Shown here: positions 53,432 through 64,000 of the stretch, in pieces
Position numbering within the stretch: the first letter of the stretch is position 1
How the letters are laid out: the number at the start of each line of letters is the position of its first letter
DNA from: Aplectana chamaeleonis
Taxonomy: Eukaryota; Nematoda; Chromadorea; Rhabditida; Cosmocercidae
Length of the DNA stretch: 64,000 bases
Direction: 5' to 3'
NCBI GenBank assembly: GCA_029168955.1
Contig: JAPDOI010000139.1
Span: 1,386,501-1,450,500 of the forward strand
Notes under the pieces: model-generated
Database searches by the model: none
What the model was told of the DNA's origin: nothing
What the model saw: only the letters and a program-made list of their open reading frames with translations
Program-made: the position numbers and the translations under genes

Positions 53432-56400
53432 CTATAGTAGATCTATCCACGGCAGGGACCGATGCACAACCCCCCGCCGCTGGTGATGATGGGCGCGCTG
53501 CGCAAAGGGTGGGCGCCCGGCGGAAGGGCATCGATCGACTGCCAGCCGCACAGCTGATCACCTCCAAAGCATTTTCCTCTTTTCATCCCTCTTTCGCGTT
53601 CTTCTTCTATCTTTTTAACCTTTTCCTACGTTTGTTTGTTTCTCCATTATGAAGAAGTAGTGTGCTTGCATGTGCTATATTATCTTAACGTGTCTTCGTC
53701 AACAAACTTCGTGATGTTTAAACATTTTTATACAAATTTCATTTTATTTTCAGGTTGATATTCAACTGGATTTTTGCCCGACTGGTATTCTATTCTGCTG
53801 TATATTCATCATCGTCTGTAATTAATTCTCCTGGAAACTGTGATCTCTATCGTTTTTTTCAAATGGTTTCCGCCCAACCTTCTTTTAATTTTGTGAATTT
53901 TTTTGACCGCTTTTTTACTGTTTTGAATATCTTTTCGAAAGCTAATTCATAATGTTCACATTTTGCAATGTTTTCTTTATTTTTCATATTGCTTGCCCGT
54001 CGTCCGTTGTTTCTCCAGGTAGGGCATCATAGTGGATAAAAGTTGTTACTGTTTCGGGTTAGACGACCCGCTAGAAAATTTTGTTGAGAATTCAAGTTGA
54101 GACAATTCCTACAATAATTTTTTTCTATGGTGTGTCGATCAATTCGAAGCAGTACCAAAAATTCTAGAGTTGCAGCGCGTTTCAAGTTCATGTCCAATCG
54201 GGTTCGCTGTAGTTTTCGCATTTGTCTAGGAATTTTTTTCGATTGAAAAAAATTATAAAAATTCTTTTTTTTTTCGTGTGAAAAAAATGTGGGGCTCGTA
54301 AGATTTGACCGAATTTGCCATAAAATTGAACTTCTTCCAACCTTTTCACTGTCAAAAAGCTTGTGAAGTTTTGTACCTCGGAAGGGGATCGTAAAAAAAT
54401 TTGGAAACTTAGAAAATTGGCGCAACGGCCTGCAAACCGTGCGTCCATAGAAAAGTGAGTTCTGGGTCTCGTAAACACAACGCTTGCAACACCGAAACTT
54501 TGTTTTTCGCTATAAAATCAATTTGAGGCTGCGGAAGAGGTTAGTCTCTCACGAAATTTTTGATCCGAGGGGGAGGGGGAATCCCTCCAGATTCCATGCT
54601 CATTCTAAAATCGGAGCCGTTTCACACGAAAAAAAAAACGAAATTTTAAATTTTTTTTTTCAACCGAAAAAAATCCTACACAAATGCAGAAACTACAGCG
54701 AACCCGATTGAACATAAAATGGAAACGCGCTGCAACTCTGGAATTTTCGGTACTGCTTCGAATTGATCGACACACTATAGAAAAAAATTATAGTAGAAAT
54801 TGTCTCAACTTGAATTCTCAACAAAATTTTCTAGCGGGTCGTCTAACCAGAAACAGTAACAACTTTTATCCACTATGATGCCCTACCTGGAGAAACAACA
54901 GACGATGGGCAAGCAATATTAAAAATAAAGAAAACATTGCAAAATGTAAACAAATGAATTAGCTTTCGAAAAAATATTTAAAACAGTAAAAAAGCGGCCA
55001 AAAAAATTCACAAAATTAAAAGAAGGTTGGGCGGAAACCATTCAAAGAAAAATAGAATTAATTACAGACGATGATGAATATACAGCAGAATAGAATACCG
55101 GTCGGGCGAAAATCCAGTTGAATATCAACCTGAAAAAAATGAAATTTGTATAAAAATGTTTAGACATCACGAAGTTTGTTGACGAAGATACGTTAAGATA
55201 ATATAGCGCATGCAAGCACACTACGTCTTCATAATGGAGAAACAAACAAACGTAGGAAAAGGTTAAAAAGATAGAAGAAGAACGCGAAAGAGGGATGAAA
55301 AGTGGAAAATGCTTTGGCGGTGATCAGCTGTGCGGCCGGCAGTCGATCGATTGTGCCCTTCCGCCGGGCGCCCACCAGGGGTGTGCGGAAATTTCTGTTT
55401 TCTGTTTTCTGATTTCTGTTTTCTGGCCGTTTTGGCCTTTCTGTTTTCTGATTTCTGTTTTCTGAAAAACCTGCAAAAATCAGAAAAAAAATCAGCAAAA
55501 ATTAACGAAAACCAGGTCTGTTGGACAGTGCAGCTTGTTTAGTCGTTTATGAGGTTTTGCTCTTATTTGTGTTTAATTGTGCGTTTGCTGCTAAAGGTAG
55601 GGTTCGCCATAAGAAACGGTTGTTATGGTATCCTCATGAGAAGGTAGACATGATCATCACAAAAGTGAAAATAGGTGAAAACTTAGAGGGAAAACGCTCA
55701 GGAACAAAACATTGCTGGTTGTCACCTTCCCCACAATTAATTAAATTTCTATGTATGTTTGTTTTGCCGTCTTCCGCCTTGCTGTTACACCCTATTCATA
55801 CTTTTGCGAAGCGGCAAGTGCCGCGGATTATCAAGAGAAAAATGGGAAATCAAATGCTCGGTAACGGTATCAAACATCTCATTTTTCATTTTTCCACTGA
55901 TATTGCGCGGCATTTGCCGCTTCCGCAAAGCATGAATAGGTTGCTAAACGAAAAAAAAACAGCAATTATCCTCTGTTTCCGAGTGTTATTTATTTCCGTT
56001 TGTTGTGTGCGTCTGCGTGCGTGCGCTGCGTCTCCTTCTCCTCGCAATTTCTCGCTGTCTCTACCCTCGCTCCTCACAAGCGCGCGAGGGAACAGAGTAA
56101 ATCTGGCTTGGAACCAGAGGATATATGAATCGTGTTAGTTGGGGCGTGCGCACACTCACCAATTAGCTGTTCTAAGCTGTTTTTGTGCGTTTCTCCTGCA
56201 ACTTTTCATTTTTCTCACTTTCGTGTTGGTGAAACCTGCATTCTCATGAAGAGAACTCAGCAACTGATTTTATCGCGAACCCTGCTCACCTACTCAGTAC
56301 TTCGGCACAATAGGGGTTGCATCCCAGGGCAAAGATCGAGTGCAAACCTTCGCTGTCAGCAGCAACCCCTATTGTGCCGAAGTACTGAGTAGGTGAGCAG

Positions 56401-57718
56401 GGTTCGCGATAAAGGATCGAGTGCAAACCTTCGCTGTCAGCAGCAGCAGCTGCTGATAGCGGTATATGATTCCAACACTTGCTGGGGTTGAACCCCTCGA
56501 TATCAATAGCAACTGTTGCTGTTAGCTGTCAGCAGCAGCTGCTGACAACGAGGGATGCAACCCCTACTGTGCTGACGTACTGGCGTTCTCTGAGAAATTC
56601 ACCCGATAAATAGCCGACCAATAGCCAAGAAATAGCCAAGAAATGCCTGCTTTCTGCGTGATCCCCGCAAAATGGTCGGTGAGAAGCTGGTCGCCGCGTA
56701 GTAGCCTAGAAATAACCGCCAAAAAATGTTCGCCGCGAAATGGACGCCAAATAATGCTATTCAAGGGATGTACAGTTCAACCCCGCATTGCCGTTCAGTC
56801 CGCAGAGTGCACGCCGATCGCGAAAGCGTGCTGCGGCGCGGTTGAGAGTATCTTCAGACAGGGATGTGGGATCACCTGGGCACCATATGCAAAACCGCCC
56901 GAGTGACCCTAAATCCCTGTCTGAGGATACTCGCAACCGCGCCGCAGCACGCTTCCGCAATCGGCGTGCACTTTGCGGACTGAACGGCAATGCGGAGTTG
57001 AACTGTACACGACGCATTTCTGAGGCATGATTTGGATGTCGACACCGCGGTCGGTTCAACTACCCAAGTTTGCGGTACTTGCACCCCGCCTAGCACCAGG
57101 AGCCCCCCCCCCGAGCTGCTCGGCGAGCCGCGAAAGGCCACGTCGCGTGTTGGTGTGCCTGTCACGTCTTGGTTATTTCTCGGTTATTGCTAGGCTACTT
57201 CTAGGCTATTTCGTCAACAACATGATCTAAGCCGCCTAATAATCGAGGAACAATGGAGTTATTCGGGAAATAGCACATCAAGAACCGTTGTGGAGGGCTA
57301 TTTCTCGGCTAAAACTCTCAGAGTGAGTGCTTTCAATGATGATCTACCTGTCATTCACGTGCCATTGCTACTATCAATGTCTTATTAGTTATTTGTCCAG
57401 TCTCGTAAATATTGTATTACAGGTATAGCAAAGATGTTCCGAATTACACTCTCTTTTCTTTTGAAAAAAAAAGTTAAATTGCAGAGTATTTTTTTCTGAA
57501 AATTTTCTGTTTTCTGATTTCTGTTTTCTGGCCGTTTTGGCCTTTCTGTTTTCTGATTTCTGTTTTCTGACAAACTCGATTTTCTGTTTTCTGTTTTCTG
57601 AAATTTTTTAAAAAATTTCCGCACACCCCTGGCGCCCACCCCTTGCGCAGCGCGCCCATCACCACCGGCGGCGGGGGGTTGTGCATCGGTCCCTGCCGCG
57701 GACAGATCCACTATACCC
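53432..57718. mobile_element. Fold-back element with nested hAT
   Basis: The left arm at about 53432-54290 and right arm at about 54610-55375 plus 57632-57718 are inverted copies (for example 'tgttgagaattcaagttgag', 'cgtaggaaaaggttaaaaag' and 'gcatcggtccctgcc'). The spacer of about 320 bp is 54290-54610. Subtracting the hAT, the element is about 2.0 kb. Mirrored frames ending NLNSQQNFLAGRLTR on both sides are arm sequence, not genes. Confidence 0.8.
55376..57631. mobile_element. hAT-type non-autonomous element, copy 2 (2256 bp)
   Basis: The same family as 43371-45324, inverted. Ends 'caggggtgtgcgg' and complement, flanked by exact 8-bp 'gcgcccac' (55368-55375 and 57632-57639). The left arm of the host fold-back carries the unoccupied site on the opposite strand near 53505-53520. 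It is about 300 bp longer than copy 1: extra sequence at about 55955-56125 and a partial tandem duplication at about 56285-56450 (repeating 'gtgccgaagtactgagtag' and 'gatcgagtgcaaaccttcgc'). Confidence 0.9.
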
Positions 57719-58750
57719 ATGCAGGCATCACTCCGTCGACCTTGGATTTTGCGACCACGCTGTCCGGGATGCTTCCCGGCATGGTCGCCGAATCGTTTCA
57801 ACGGGAGTCCTAAATGTACTCGAGAGGACATTTAGCGAAGATCGATCTGAAAGCGCTGCGCCCTCTCTTTCGCCGCACTGTCTCGTGCGCTCTCACCACC
57901 ACACAATCAGCGACAGCCTTCTGTCGCTGATATTGACAATCAGCGACACCTTCAAATTTGAGATAAAGATGAATCTGATTTGGAGCTGACTTGCTCATTA
58001 AGAGTCAAGACTTCACCTAGAGCATCCTTATGCATCAAACAAAGTTTTTAAGCTGTTACACAGATGTCGCTCAGATGCAACTCAAATCAACGATTTAACT
58101 TGCATATTAAGCCAGATTACTACCGCCCCAGTATTTGATGTGATTCTATCATTATAACACGGGATACACGGTCGGAGTTGGAGGCGCTGGAGAACAGACC
58201 CGTATTCTCACTGGCTGCCGCCTACAACGCAATGCAGTCTAAAAGCACTCTTCACAAGGAACTTCGTTTTCGCGTTTTTCATGAAGATCAACTATCCTGC
58301 ATTGTATAACTAGATTAGCGTCAAAACATCGAGTTAGGCAGTCTAATCGATCCAAAATGACCTAGTGCTCCTGGCCCAGTCTTTTGAGTAGATTGCGCCT
58401 ACTCAAGGTTTACAAAAATCAACAAGAGCAGCGTTTGTGTTTTAACCCAAACGTTTGGAGCTCAAAATCGTTTCCTCCAGTTAATTTCTCTTCGTTTGCA
58501 GCAAGCAAGCTGACCCTCAGAAAAGGCGTGAGCGCAAGTTTAAACGCTCATCTTCGCCCTTTTTTCTGAAACATTTATCTCTCACAAATGCTTCTCAACT
58601 ATGGGGACCAAACTACACAAAGCGGCAAAATTTAGAAAAGGGTTTTCCTTGCTTACGTTGCCTTTACCAATCTACACTATCGTCATCATGAAGCTACGAT
58701 TCTGCATGTGATTCAGTGGATATAGGAAAAAATAACATGGGCCGGGCGAC
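57719..58750. other. No recognisable feature
   Basis: Short frames only; none with motif. Confidence 0.35.
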
Positions 58751-58800
58751 CGATACTGTGCTCTAGATAAAATCCGATACTGTGCTCTAGATAAAATAAA
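58751..58800. repeat. 25-bp direct duplication
   Basis: 'cgatactgtgctctagata' occurs twice in tandem. Confidence 0.7.
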
Positions 58801-58847
58801 ATACAATAGAGTTTCCACGGATAGGACTGATACTTTGCGATCCTTAT

Positions 58848-58915
58848 TGAAGGTTGGCGCTAGCCCGGTGTCATATTGTTTAACGTACGTGCACTGGGGT
58901 TGAGCCAACCTTCAG
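58848..58915. repeat. Imperfect hairpin related to 24950-25100
   Basis: 'ttgaaggttggc' pairs with 'gccaaccttcag'. The arm resembles 'gttgaaggttgacgc' of the hairpin at 25.0 kb. Confidence 0.4.
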
Positions 58916-59229
58916 CAAAGAGCTCGAAGTAAATATCAAAGCGATTCTTACCGGCTTGATCGGTGTAGCGGTCTTGTTAGGAAATGAGAGGTGTTCTCAA
59001 ATTCGGCTGTGGAGAGTCACTCAAACACAGTCTATTTGGCACGTTTTACGCTTCAACGGCGTAAGCGTTTTGGGAGAGGCATTACGAGTATAATTGGGTC
59101 CCTGCTGTCCAGCAGATACGCGGACGGCTTAATCGGACATACGGATTTTTCAAGATCTGGGAAAAAGCTGTGTAATGAGTGACAAGGGAAAGCAAAGAAA
59201 TACGGGTAAGACGGTCCCATTAGGGGTAT

Positions 59230-59510
59230 GGTATATTTCTCGTCTTTCGACACGGTCGCGTCGCTCTGCACAGCGACAGCGACCGGCTGTCCCGGAGCCT
59301 CCGCCCTTTCGACCTGCCGCATTCGTAGTGCGCTGAACAGCGGCAGCGACAGGCTTCGGCACATTTGCAGTATGCAAGACCTCCGCGACACGTCGCTGCG
59401 GCTCACGCGAAATAATACTTCCCATGACGACCGATGTCGCTGCTCCGATGCGAGTCCCGCCTCGATTCGTGCTAGACTCCATGCTTCTCGTTGATGACAG
59501 CGACAAAGTA
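59230..59510. repeat. GC-rich dispersed repeat, copy 1
   Basis: Shares 'cctccgcgacacgtcgctgc', 'cccgccctttcgacctg' and 'gcgacagcgacaggc'-type words with 62930-63475. Contains several self-complementary 'gcgacagcgac/gtcgctgtcgc' words. Open frames on both strands are unlikely to be genes. Confidence 0.5.
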
Positions 59511-59763
59511 TATAAAATTTCTTAAACGTGGTTAGCTGTCAAATAATGAACGCAACCTAATATATACTGAGTACGTGAAACGGTGGATAGTATAGGTAGC
59601 TTCTCTTGTCTCACCATAGTAATAATATTTTGAATGGTTATAGTTATTATTCGCTGTTTACGATTTACGACTTACGGTTTACGATTTAAGGTGGTTTTGT
59701 CGTAATTACGTTTTACGATTTACGAAATTTGAAATTTCATTTACGCACACCCCTGCTGCAAAC

Positions 59764-60140
59764 TAACCTTTCCATCTGGGTCATTGGTGCTGCCCGTATA
59801 TCATGATAGGGTGAATAGCGGATAAGTAGAAGCGCAATTAGACTTCCTCCGCTACTGCAAACACTTGGTCAGAGGTCGAATGCAGATGTAGCTTTCACAT
59901 ACATATCTCTATTGAATATCCGCTGCATATCCGCCTATTGTTCTTCAGCATACTGCCCCAATAACACATGTTGCCCACAAGTTCGAGGCGTGGCCTCTTC
60001 TACACAAATCCCCATAGACGGACTCCGATAGAGCAATATCTAGTTGCGTTTTTCAGAACACAGAGAATGTTCACGGGCTGCGCCACGCTTCGAAATGAAG
60101 TCCACAATCTATTTTAGTTATGCGAGTATCTGGGGTTTTT
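59764..60140 (-). pseudogene. RTE-like LINE fragment, distal part of split copy
   Basis: Continues the RTE match interrupted at 51781 ('acctttccatctgggt', 'catgatagggtgaatagcgg', 'aacacttggtcag' against 34420-34540 of the intact copy) as far as the region equivalent to about 34780. Frame is badly broken. Confidence 0.65.
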
Positions 60141-60164
60141 CAGCATGTGAGGTGAGTATTTACA

Positions 60165-60598
60165 ATAAATATTCTCTGTTTCAGAGTGAAATTTATTTCC
60201 GTTCATCGCGTGCGTCTGTTACGTCTGCTTCTCCCCACACTTCCTCCTTGTCTCTACCCTCTCTCTGCATAAGCGGGCTCCATGACATTGCTCACCCGCG
60301 TGCGTACGCGTCGTGGTCCTGTGAGTGTCGCGCGCGCGGCGAACGCTGAAAAACACCACCGTTTAAAAGAATCTTCAGCGCTCTATACGAGTAAATGGCT
60401 AACGATTATGACAAGAAAGAAGCACAGAAAAGCTAGCAACGCTCTCGGCATGCCACTTCATCTGATTTCACCTAAAAGTGGGATGTCGCGTCTCCGCCAA
60501 TCCCGTCGCGCACGACGCTTGCCGACCGCGCCGCAGCACGCACGGGTTAGCAATGTCCGCCTCCCGTATAAGCGCGCAAAGGAACAAAGTAAATTTCA
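60165..60598. repeat. Segment shared with hAT copy 2 interior
   Basis: The left part ('tgaaatttatttccgtt', 'gtctctaccctc') and right part ('gcgcgcaaaggaacaaagtaaat') match 55965-56110, where they are close together; here about 290 extra bases separate them. Confidence 0.4.
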
Positions 60599-60602
60599 TT
60601 GA

Positions 60603-61150
60603 AGGCAGTGGTCGCGATCAAATATGCTTGACGTCTTTTTCTCTGTGAACCCTTTTCTGGTTCCCTCGTAGTAGGACCTATGAGAAAAAATCGCGAAAGA
60701 GCCACTGTTTTAGGCCGAATTTCAAGCCTAAACTTTCTTGTCTTTTGATGGTGGACGAGCCCACTCCACATCATCGGCATCGATGATCTCTTATATCAAG
60801 AACATCAGCTGGCTTGAAATTGAATTTCAATCAATAAACCTTCGGATTTATGTACACATCTAGTCAAAAACATTGACTGAAATGCTTTTTTTCATTGTTC
60901 AACTGTTTTATTAGATAAACTTGCATTTATTTCTCCCTCTGAATGTCGATGATTTTTGACTGCTCGGCATGAGACTGCGATCTTTTTCGTCGCCGCTGTG
61001 CACGTGTGCACGAACTGGCATCTTCAGGCCTTAGAATCTCTATTTCTAGCCCGTTTTTCACCGCGCTACCTTCATAGTTTTTCAGCTGTTTTTGATCTAA
61101 GCTGATTTTTGTAGTTTTTTCGATAACGTTTCTCAGCGTGACCACTGCCT
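60603..61150. mobile_element. TTAA-type MITE, family 1, copy C
   Basis: 548 bp. Left flank TTGA (mutated), right flank TTAA (61151-61154). Same orientation as copy B and inverted to copy A. Inner landmarks 'tgtgcacgtgtgcacgaact' and 'ccacatcatcggcatcgat' are shared by all three. Confidence 0.8.
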
Positions 61151-61154
61151 TTAA

Positions 61155-61490
61155 GAAAGAGAGGATATGTACATGAATGTGGTATATACAGCGCTGAAAT
61201 ATCAAATCCGAACATGAAGACTATTTTGAATATAAACCCTGCATTTAGTCGACAAAAAAATTCCGACTGCATTCATTTTCACAACCTTTCAGTGGCTACA
61301 TGGAGAACATGCTGTTATCAATCACAGCCAAAAGAGATCGTTATGTGGGGAACTACCAAACAAAAACCTATTTTCAGAGGTGCGCTGAACGAAAAAAAAA
61401 GCACGCGGTCCATTTGGAGTAGAATTACGACAAACCAGTCGCTAGCTACAAGAGAGCTTGGAAAACGTAGCGAACTACCACACCGCTGCT
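61155..61490. other. No recognisable feature
   Basis: A 92-codon plus-strand frame (61214-61492) has no recognisable motif or repeat partner. Confidence 0.35.
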
Positions 61491-61491
61491 A

Positions 61492-61942
61492 ACCTAGGGA
61501 AAAAGGATCGTGATGGGCAAAGTTGGCAACAAAAGCGTCTTTGCCAATAATTGGCTTTAAAGTGCCCCCGTCTAAAATTAAAAAAAAAAACTTTTCCATT
61601 CAGCGCTACCTATTGGTTCCAATCACGCTAAGAAAACGTCCGGAAAACCACGAGGAAACCCGTTTTTGCGCAGAGTTGTTTCATCATTAATTCGTGCTCG
61701 GTGGTGTCTTCGCGCTAATCATCGCGCGCGAAGTTACACGTTATCGCATGATGAAACAGCTGCCCAAAAAGTGTTTCCTCGTGAAGTTTTCCGGATTATC
61801 TTGTTATGATTGCACCCAATAGGTCGCGTTGAAGAGGATGGTTTCTTAAAAACTTACATTGAAGTTCTTCAAAGCAAGTTATAAGCAAGAGACACTTTTG
61901 TTGCCAACTTTGTCTATTTCGCCCCCTTAATCCCTATGTAAG
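61492..61942. mobile_element. Fold-back MITE (~450 bp)
   Basis: The ends 'tagggaaaaaggat' and 'cccccttaatcccta' are followed by 'caaagttggcaacaaaag' against 'cttttgttgccaactttg', then 'acgtccggaaaac' against 'gttttccgga'. A central stem 'tgtttcatcat' against 'atgatgaaaca' surrounds a 'cgcgcgcgaag' core. The whole unit folds on itself. Confidence 0.7.
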
Positions 61943-61945
61943 CAG

Positions 61946-62929
61946 TGGCATTGCACATCAACTCAGATAGTCTCAGTGTTAGGATAAAAAAGAAGTACGT
62001 TGTTATTTCGTCCACTACATTTATTCAAAGAACGTAACATCAAACAATGGTTCGCTAAGAGTACACGTTTATATGAGGACTCACTTGGAAGGGTTACGAG
62101 GCCGTCGATGTTGGCATCGCCTCCTATCGGAAAAGCTGCACCGCGAAACTCAACATTTGTTCCTTCCCATAGTCCTCGGCCTGCCTAGAACGATTCACAT
62201 CAGCCGATCTCGAATCATTTTTTTGGATGTCTTTTAGGCTTCCATCGGGATTCTCCTGTCTTCTATCATTGCTATACCTTCATACTATTCAAGACAGATT
62301 TTCGCGTGTACAGATGATCACGAAAATTCTCCAAAACTGGATGTTTTTTGTGCCTGTGATGTGTTGAACATTGCTATCGATCGTTGTTTTTCCTGAGTTT
62401 TATCCCGGCTTAGTTTCTGAGTGAAAACAATAAGGTTTTTGAGAAAGTATGGAACAGTACGGTTAGTGCATCACCCATAGCTCCGACGATGTCAATGTCC
62501 TCTGGCGATAGATCGGCTAGTGTATCACCCTGCAACAAAACACGTGATAATAACAGTTGACATCAAGGAGTAATGTTTTTCTCACTGTATGAAGAGTAGG
62601 CTTAGCAAGAGGGCAGGAGAAGCTCTGCTCGTTTGAAAACGCGGCCGAAATTTGCGAGTTCACAGCTGTTTTCTTCCATTGACTGAAAATAATGACTTTC
62701 AATCATATCCAGTCCCGCGTGCACCACACCTAGATAAGATAAACTCTGGGGAGTTGCTGGAGAGCTCACCATTTGACAGCCAGTTGCGGCCGTCGATATT
62801 TGTTGCGAAACATAAATGATAATAACTACGTTCAAACACAAAAGGCCTGTTACCCCGGTTGCAAACTACAGAGAGCTTTTCACGATAGTCCCAACCCTTA
62901 CTTCCATTAGATCAATGGTATACTTCTGC
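61946..62929. other. No recognisable feature
   Basis: Unique-looking, frames below 80 codons, none with motifs. Confidence 0.35.
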
Positions 62930-63475
62930 GACAAACGGTCGTGTCGATGTGCACAGTGACACGATCGTTTGTCGCGGAACTCCCGCCCTTTAGACCTGTC
63001 GCTGTTGACGAGCGATAGTGGCAGCAACATTCTCCGGCATATTTGCATTAAATGGGTCTGCAGAGTTGCAGCGACAGGCGGGTGGTCGCAGAGCATCAAC
63101 CTTGATGCGGCGACAAGAATACTTTTGAACATTGTTGTCGCGGCGTCGGTTGCTTTCGCTGACAGTGACGCAGGGACGTCGTGCCGTCAAAACACCCTGC
63201 GGTGCCCCCTCGTCGCCCTTCTTGCCGTGTCGGTCGCTCCCATCGCTGAATGAAGTCGATGTGGCATCACTTAGCGCTGCTCTTCGCTGCGAGCAACGCC
63301 GCAAATTGAACTCTGCAGGCCCCTTATGTCAGCCCTCCGCGACACGTCGCTGCGACGGACGCGCGGCAACTGTTCTTACGACGGCCAATGCCGTTGTCCC
63401 GGTGCTCGTCCGGCCGCGATTTGTGCTAAATTTCATGATTGTCGCTCATAACAGTTACATAGTATACAATGGACC
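62930..63475. repeat. GC-rich dispersed repeat, copy 2
   Basis: Longer relative of 59230-59510, with about 250 bp of extra interior. The long overlapping frames on both strands follow from GC richness and palindromic words. Confidence 0.5.
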
Positions 63476-63621
63476 TCAATTGACCATTTGAGTCTTTGAA
63501 AAGCTTCAGATAACATACCTTCTGTGAGGAGCTCTTCCTTGTCATGGAACATAATTTTCATCGAGCTGATGATGATGAGCGCAATGGTCGCTGTTTTAAA
63601 AAGAAGGACTGCTTTGCTTAA

Positions 63622-64000
63622 AGGCAGGGTTCGCCATAAAAACTACTTTTCAACTCTCTTCATGAGAATGTAGATTTGGTCATCACAAAAGTAAAAATAA
63701 GTGAAAAAACCCGGAAATTTGCGGTAAAACCGCTCAAAAACAAGGTACGACGGCTAATTACCGGTGTCGGCCGGCCCCCTAATTAACGAGATTTTCATTA
63801 ATGCTTGCTTATCCGCCCATTATTTAGCTGCCAAAGTAGCCGGTGGTGTCCAGAAATGCTCAGAAATTACTTTAGAAGCAAAATCAACGTTGACCGAAGA
63901 GGCTTTTACACAAATCTCGATAATTGGGGGCGGGAGGACACCAAGACATAACTTGTTCCAGAGCGTTTTTTCTCCAATTTTTTACTTATTTTTACTTTTG
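63622..64000. mobile_element. TTAA-flanked palindromic MITE, cut by window edge
   Basis: TTAA at 63618-63621 is followed by 'aggcagggttcgccataaa'. The sequence 'tcacaaaagtaaaaataagt' and the complementary 'acttatttttacttttg' at the window end show that the second arm is entering. Its relatives are the MITEs inside the two hAT copies (44611-45145 and 55595-56285). Confidence 0.6.

Larger units (their letters stand above)
51782..59755. mobile_element. 7.97-kb hAT-type element inserted in an RTE copy
   Basis: Ends 'caggggtgtgcgtaa' (51782) and 'ttacgcacacccctg' (to 59755), with flanks 'gtgcaaac' (51774-51781) and 'ctgcaaac' (59756-59763), an 8-bp duplication with one mismatch. Subterminal zones repeat 'cggtttacgatttacg' words (51797-51900; 59650-59735). 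The RTE sequence on each side is contiguous in the intact copy around 34415. Its terminal five bases match those of the 2-kb hAT family, but the subterminal repeats differ, so it is another family. No transposase was recognised, though the interior is only partly explained. Confidence 0.8.

Noticed and set aside
53755..54878. Mirrored frames ending NLNSQQNFLAGRLTR
   Set aside because: These are arm sequence of the 53.4-57.7 kb fold-back read from each side. No independent coding evidence.
57053..57077. Resemblance to the nematode SL1 spliced leader ('ggttcaactacccaagtttg')
   Set aside because: It lies inside a hAT element. The homologous stretch of the other copy (near 43930-43960) is less similar, the donor context does not resemble an SL RNA, and no Sm site was seen. 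Chance similarity is more likely.
62866..63491. Several overlapping frames of 88-119 codons on both strands
   Set aside because: GC-rich dispersed repeat shared with 59230-59510. Openness on both strands argues against coding.
1..64000. CRISPR arrays, bacterial operons, ribosome binding sites
   Set aside because: The direct repeats are contiguous minisatellites without unique spacers, and the LINEs and MITEs indicate a eukaryotic genome.

Overview
The window looks like a gene-poor, repeat-saturated piece of a nematode nuclear genome, probably a clade V strongylid of the hookworm type. That assignment is inference. It rests on the style of the APE-type LINE protein (EN-RT in one reading frame ending in a 'GRRRKFWTDV...RQFRRDV' tail), on the CR1/Jockey-like LINE with an (ATCA)n tail, and on the dense short inverted-repeat (MITE and fold-back) elements. 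I see no rRNA, no functional tRNA and no intact host gene. Four short coding-like stretches (37.5, 38.3, 45.9 and 47.8 kb) are the only host-exon candidates.

Layout. 0-0.3 kb: 5' end of an RTE-like LINE that runs off the left edge. 0.9-1.7 kb: a tRNA-like repeat split by a TTAA-flanked MITE. 2.56-8.14 kb: a giant TA-flanked fold-back element whose right arm carries a 5'-truncated LINE and whose spacer holds tandem tRNA-like repeats and a small MITE. 11-16.2 kb: fold-back modules and a 21/42-bp minisatellite interrupted by two terminal-inverted-repeat elements, one with an exact target duplication. 16.7-26.8 kb: two inverted copies of a large repeat around a hairpin-rich zone, with a broken tyrosine recombinase at 24.5 kb. 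26.8-31.8 kb: MITEs, one holding a nested 1.28-kb insertion. 31.8-37.2 kb: an RTE 3' fragment and one full-length RTE copy with a 12-bp target duplication. 38.9-41.4 kb: small fold-back elements. 42.3-50.7 kb: a candidate 8.35-kb element with matching ends and inward-facing 21-bp arrays, containing a hAT element and other repeats. 51.4-60.1 kb: an RTE fragment split by a 7.97-kb hAT-type element, which contains a fold-back element, which itself contains another hAT. 60.6-64 kb: more MITEs.

The striking feature is how much of the insertion history can be read inside one window. Several insertions can be dated relative to each other because the uninterrupted site survives in the opposite arm or in a sister copy. 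Most long open frames between 13-16 kb and 42-50.7 kb are by-products of tandem repeats whose period is a multiple of three, and should not be taken for genes. No homology search or self-alignment was run; boundaries without a target duplication are good to about 10-50 bases.
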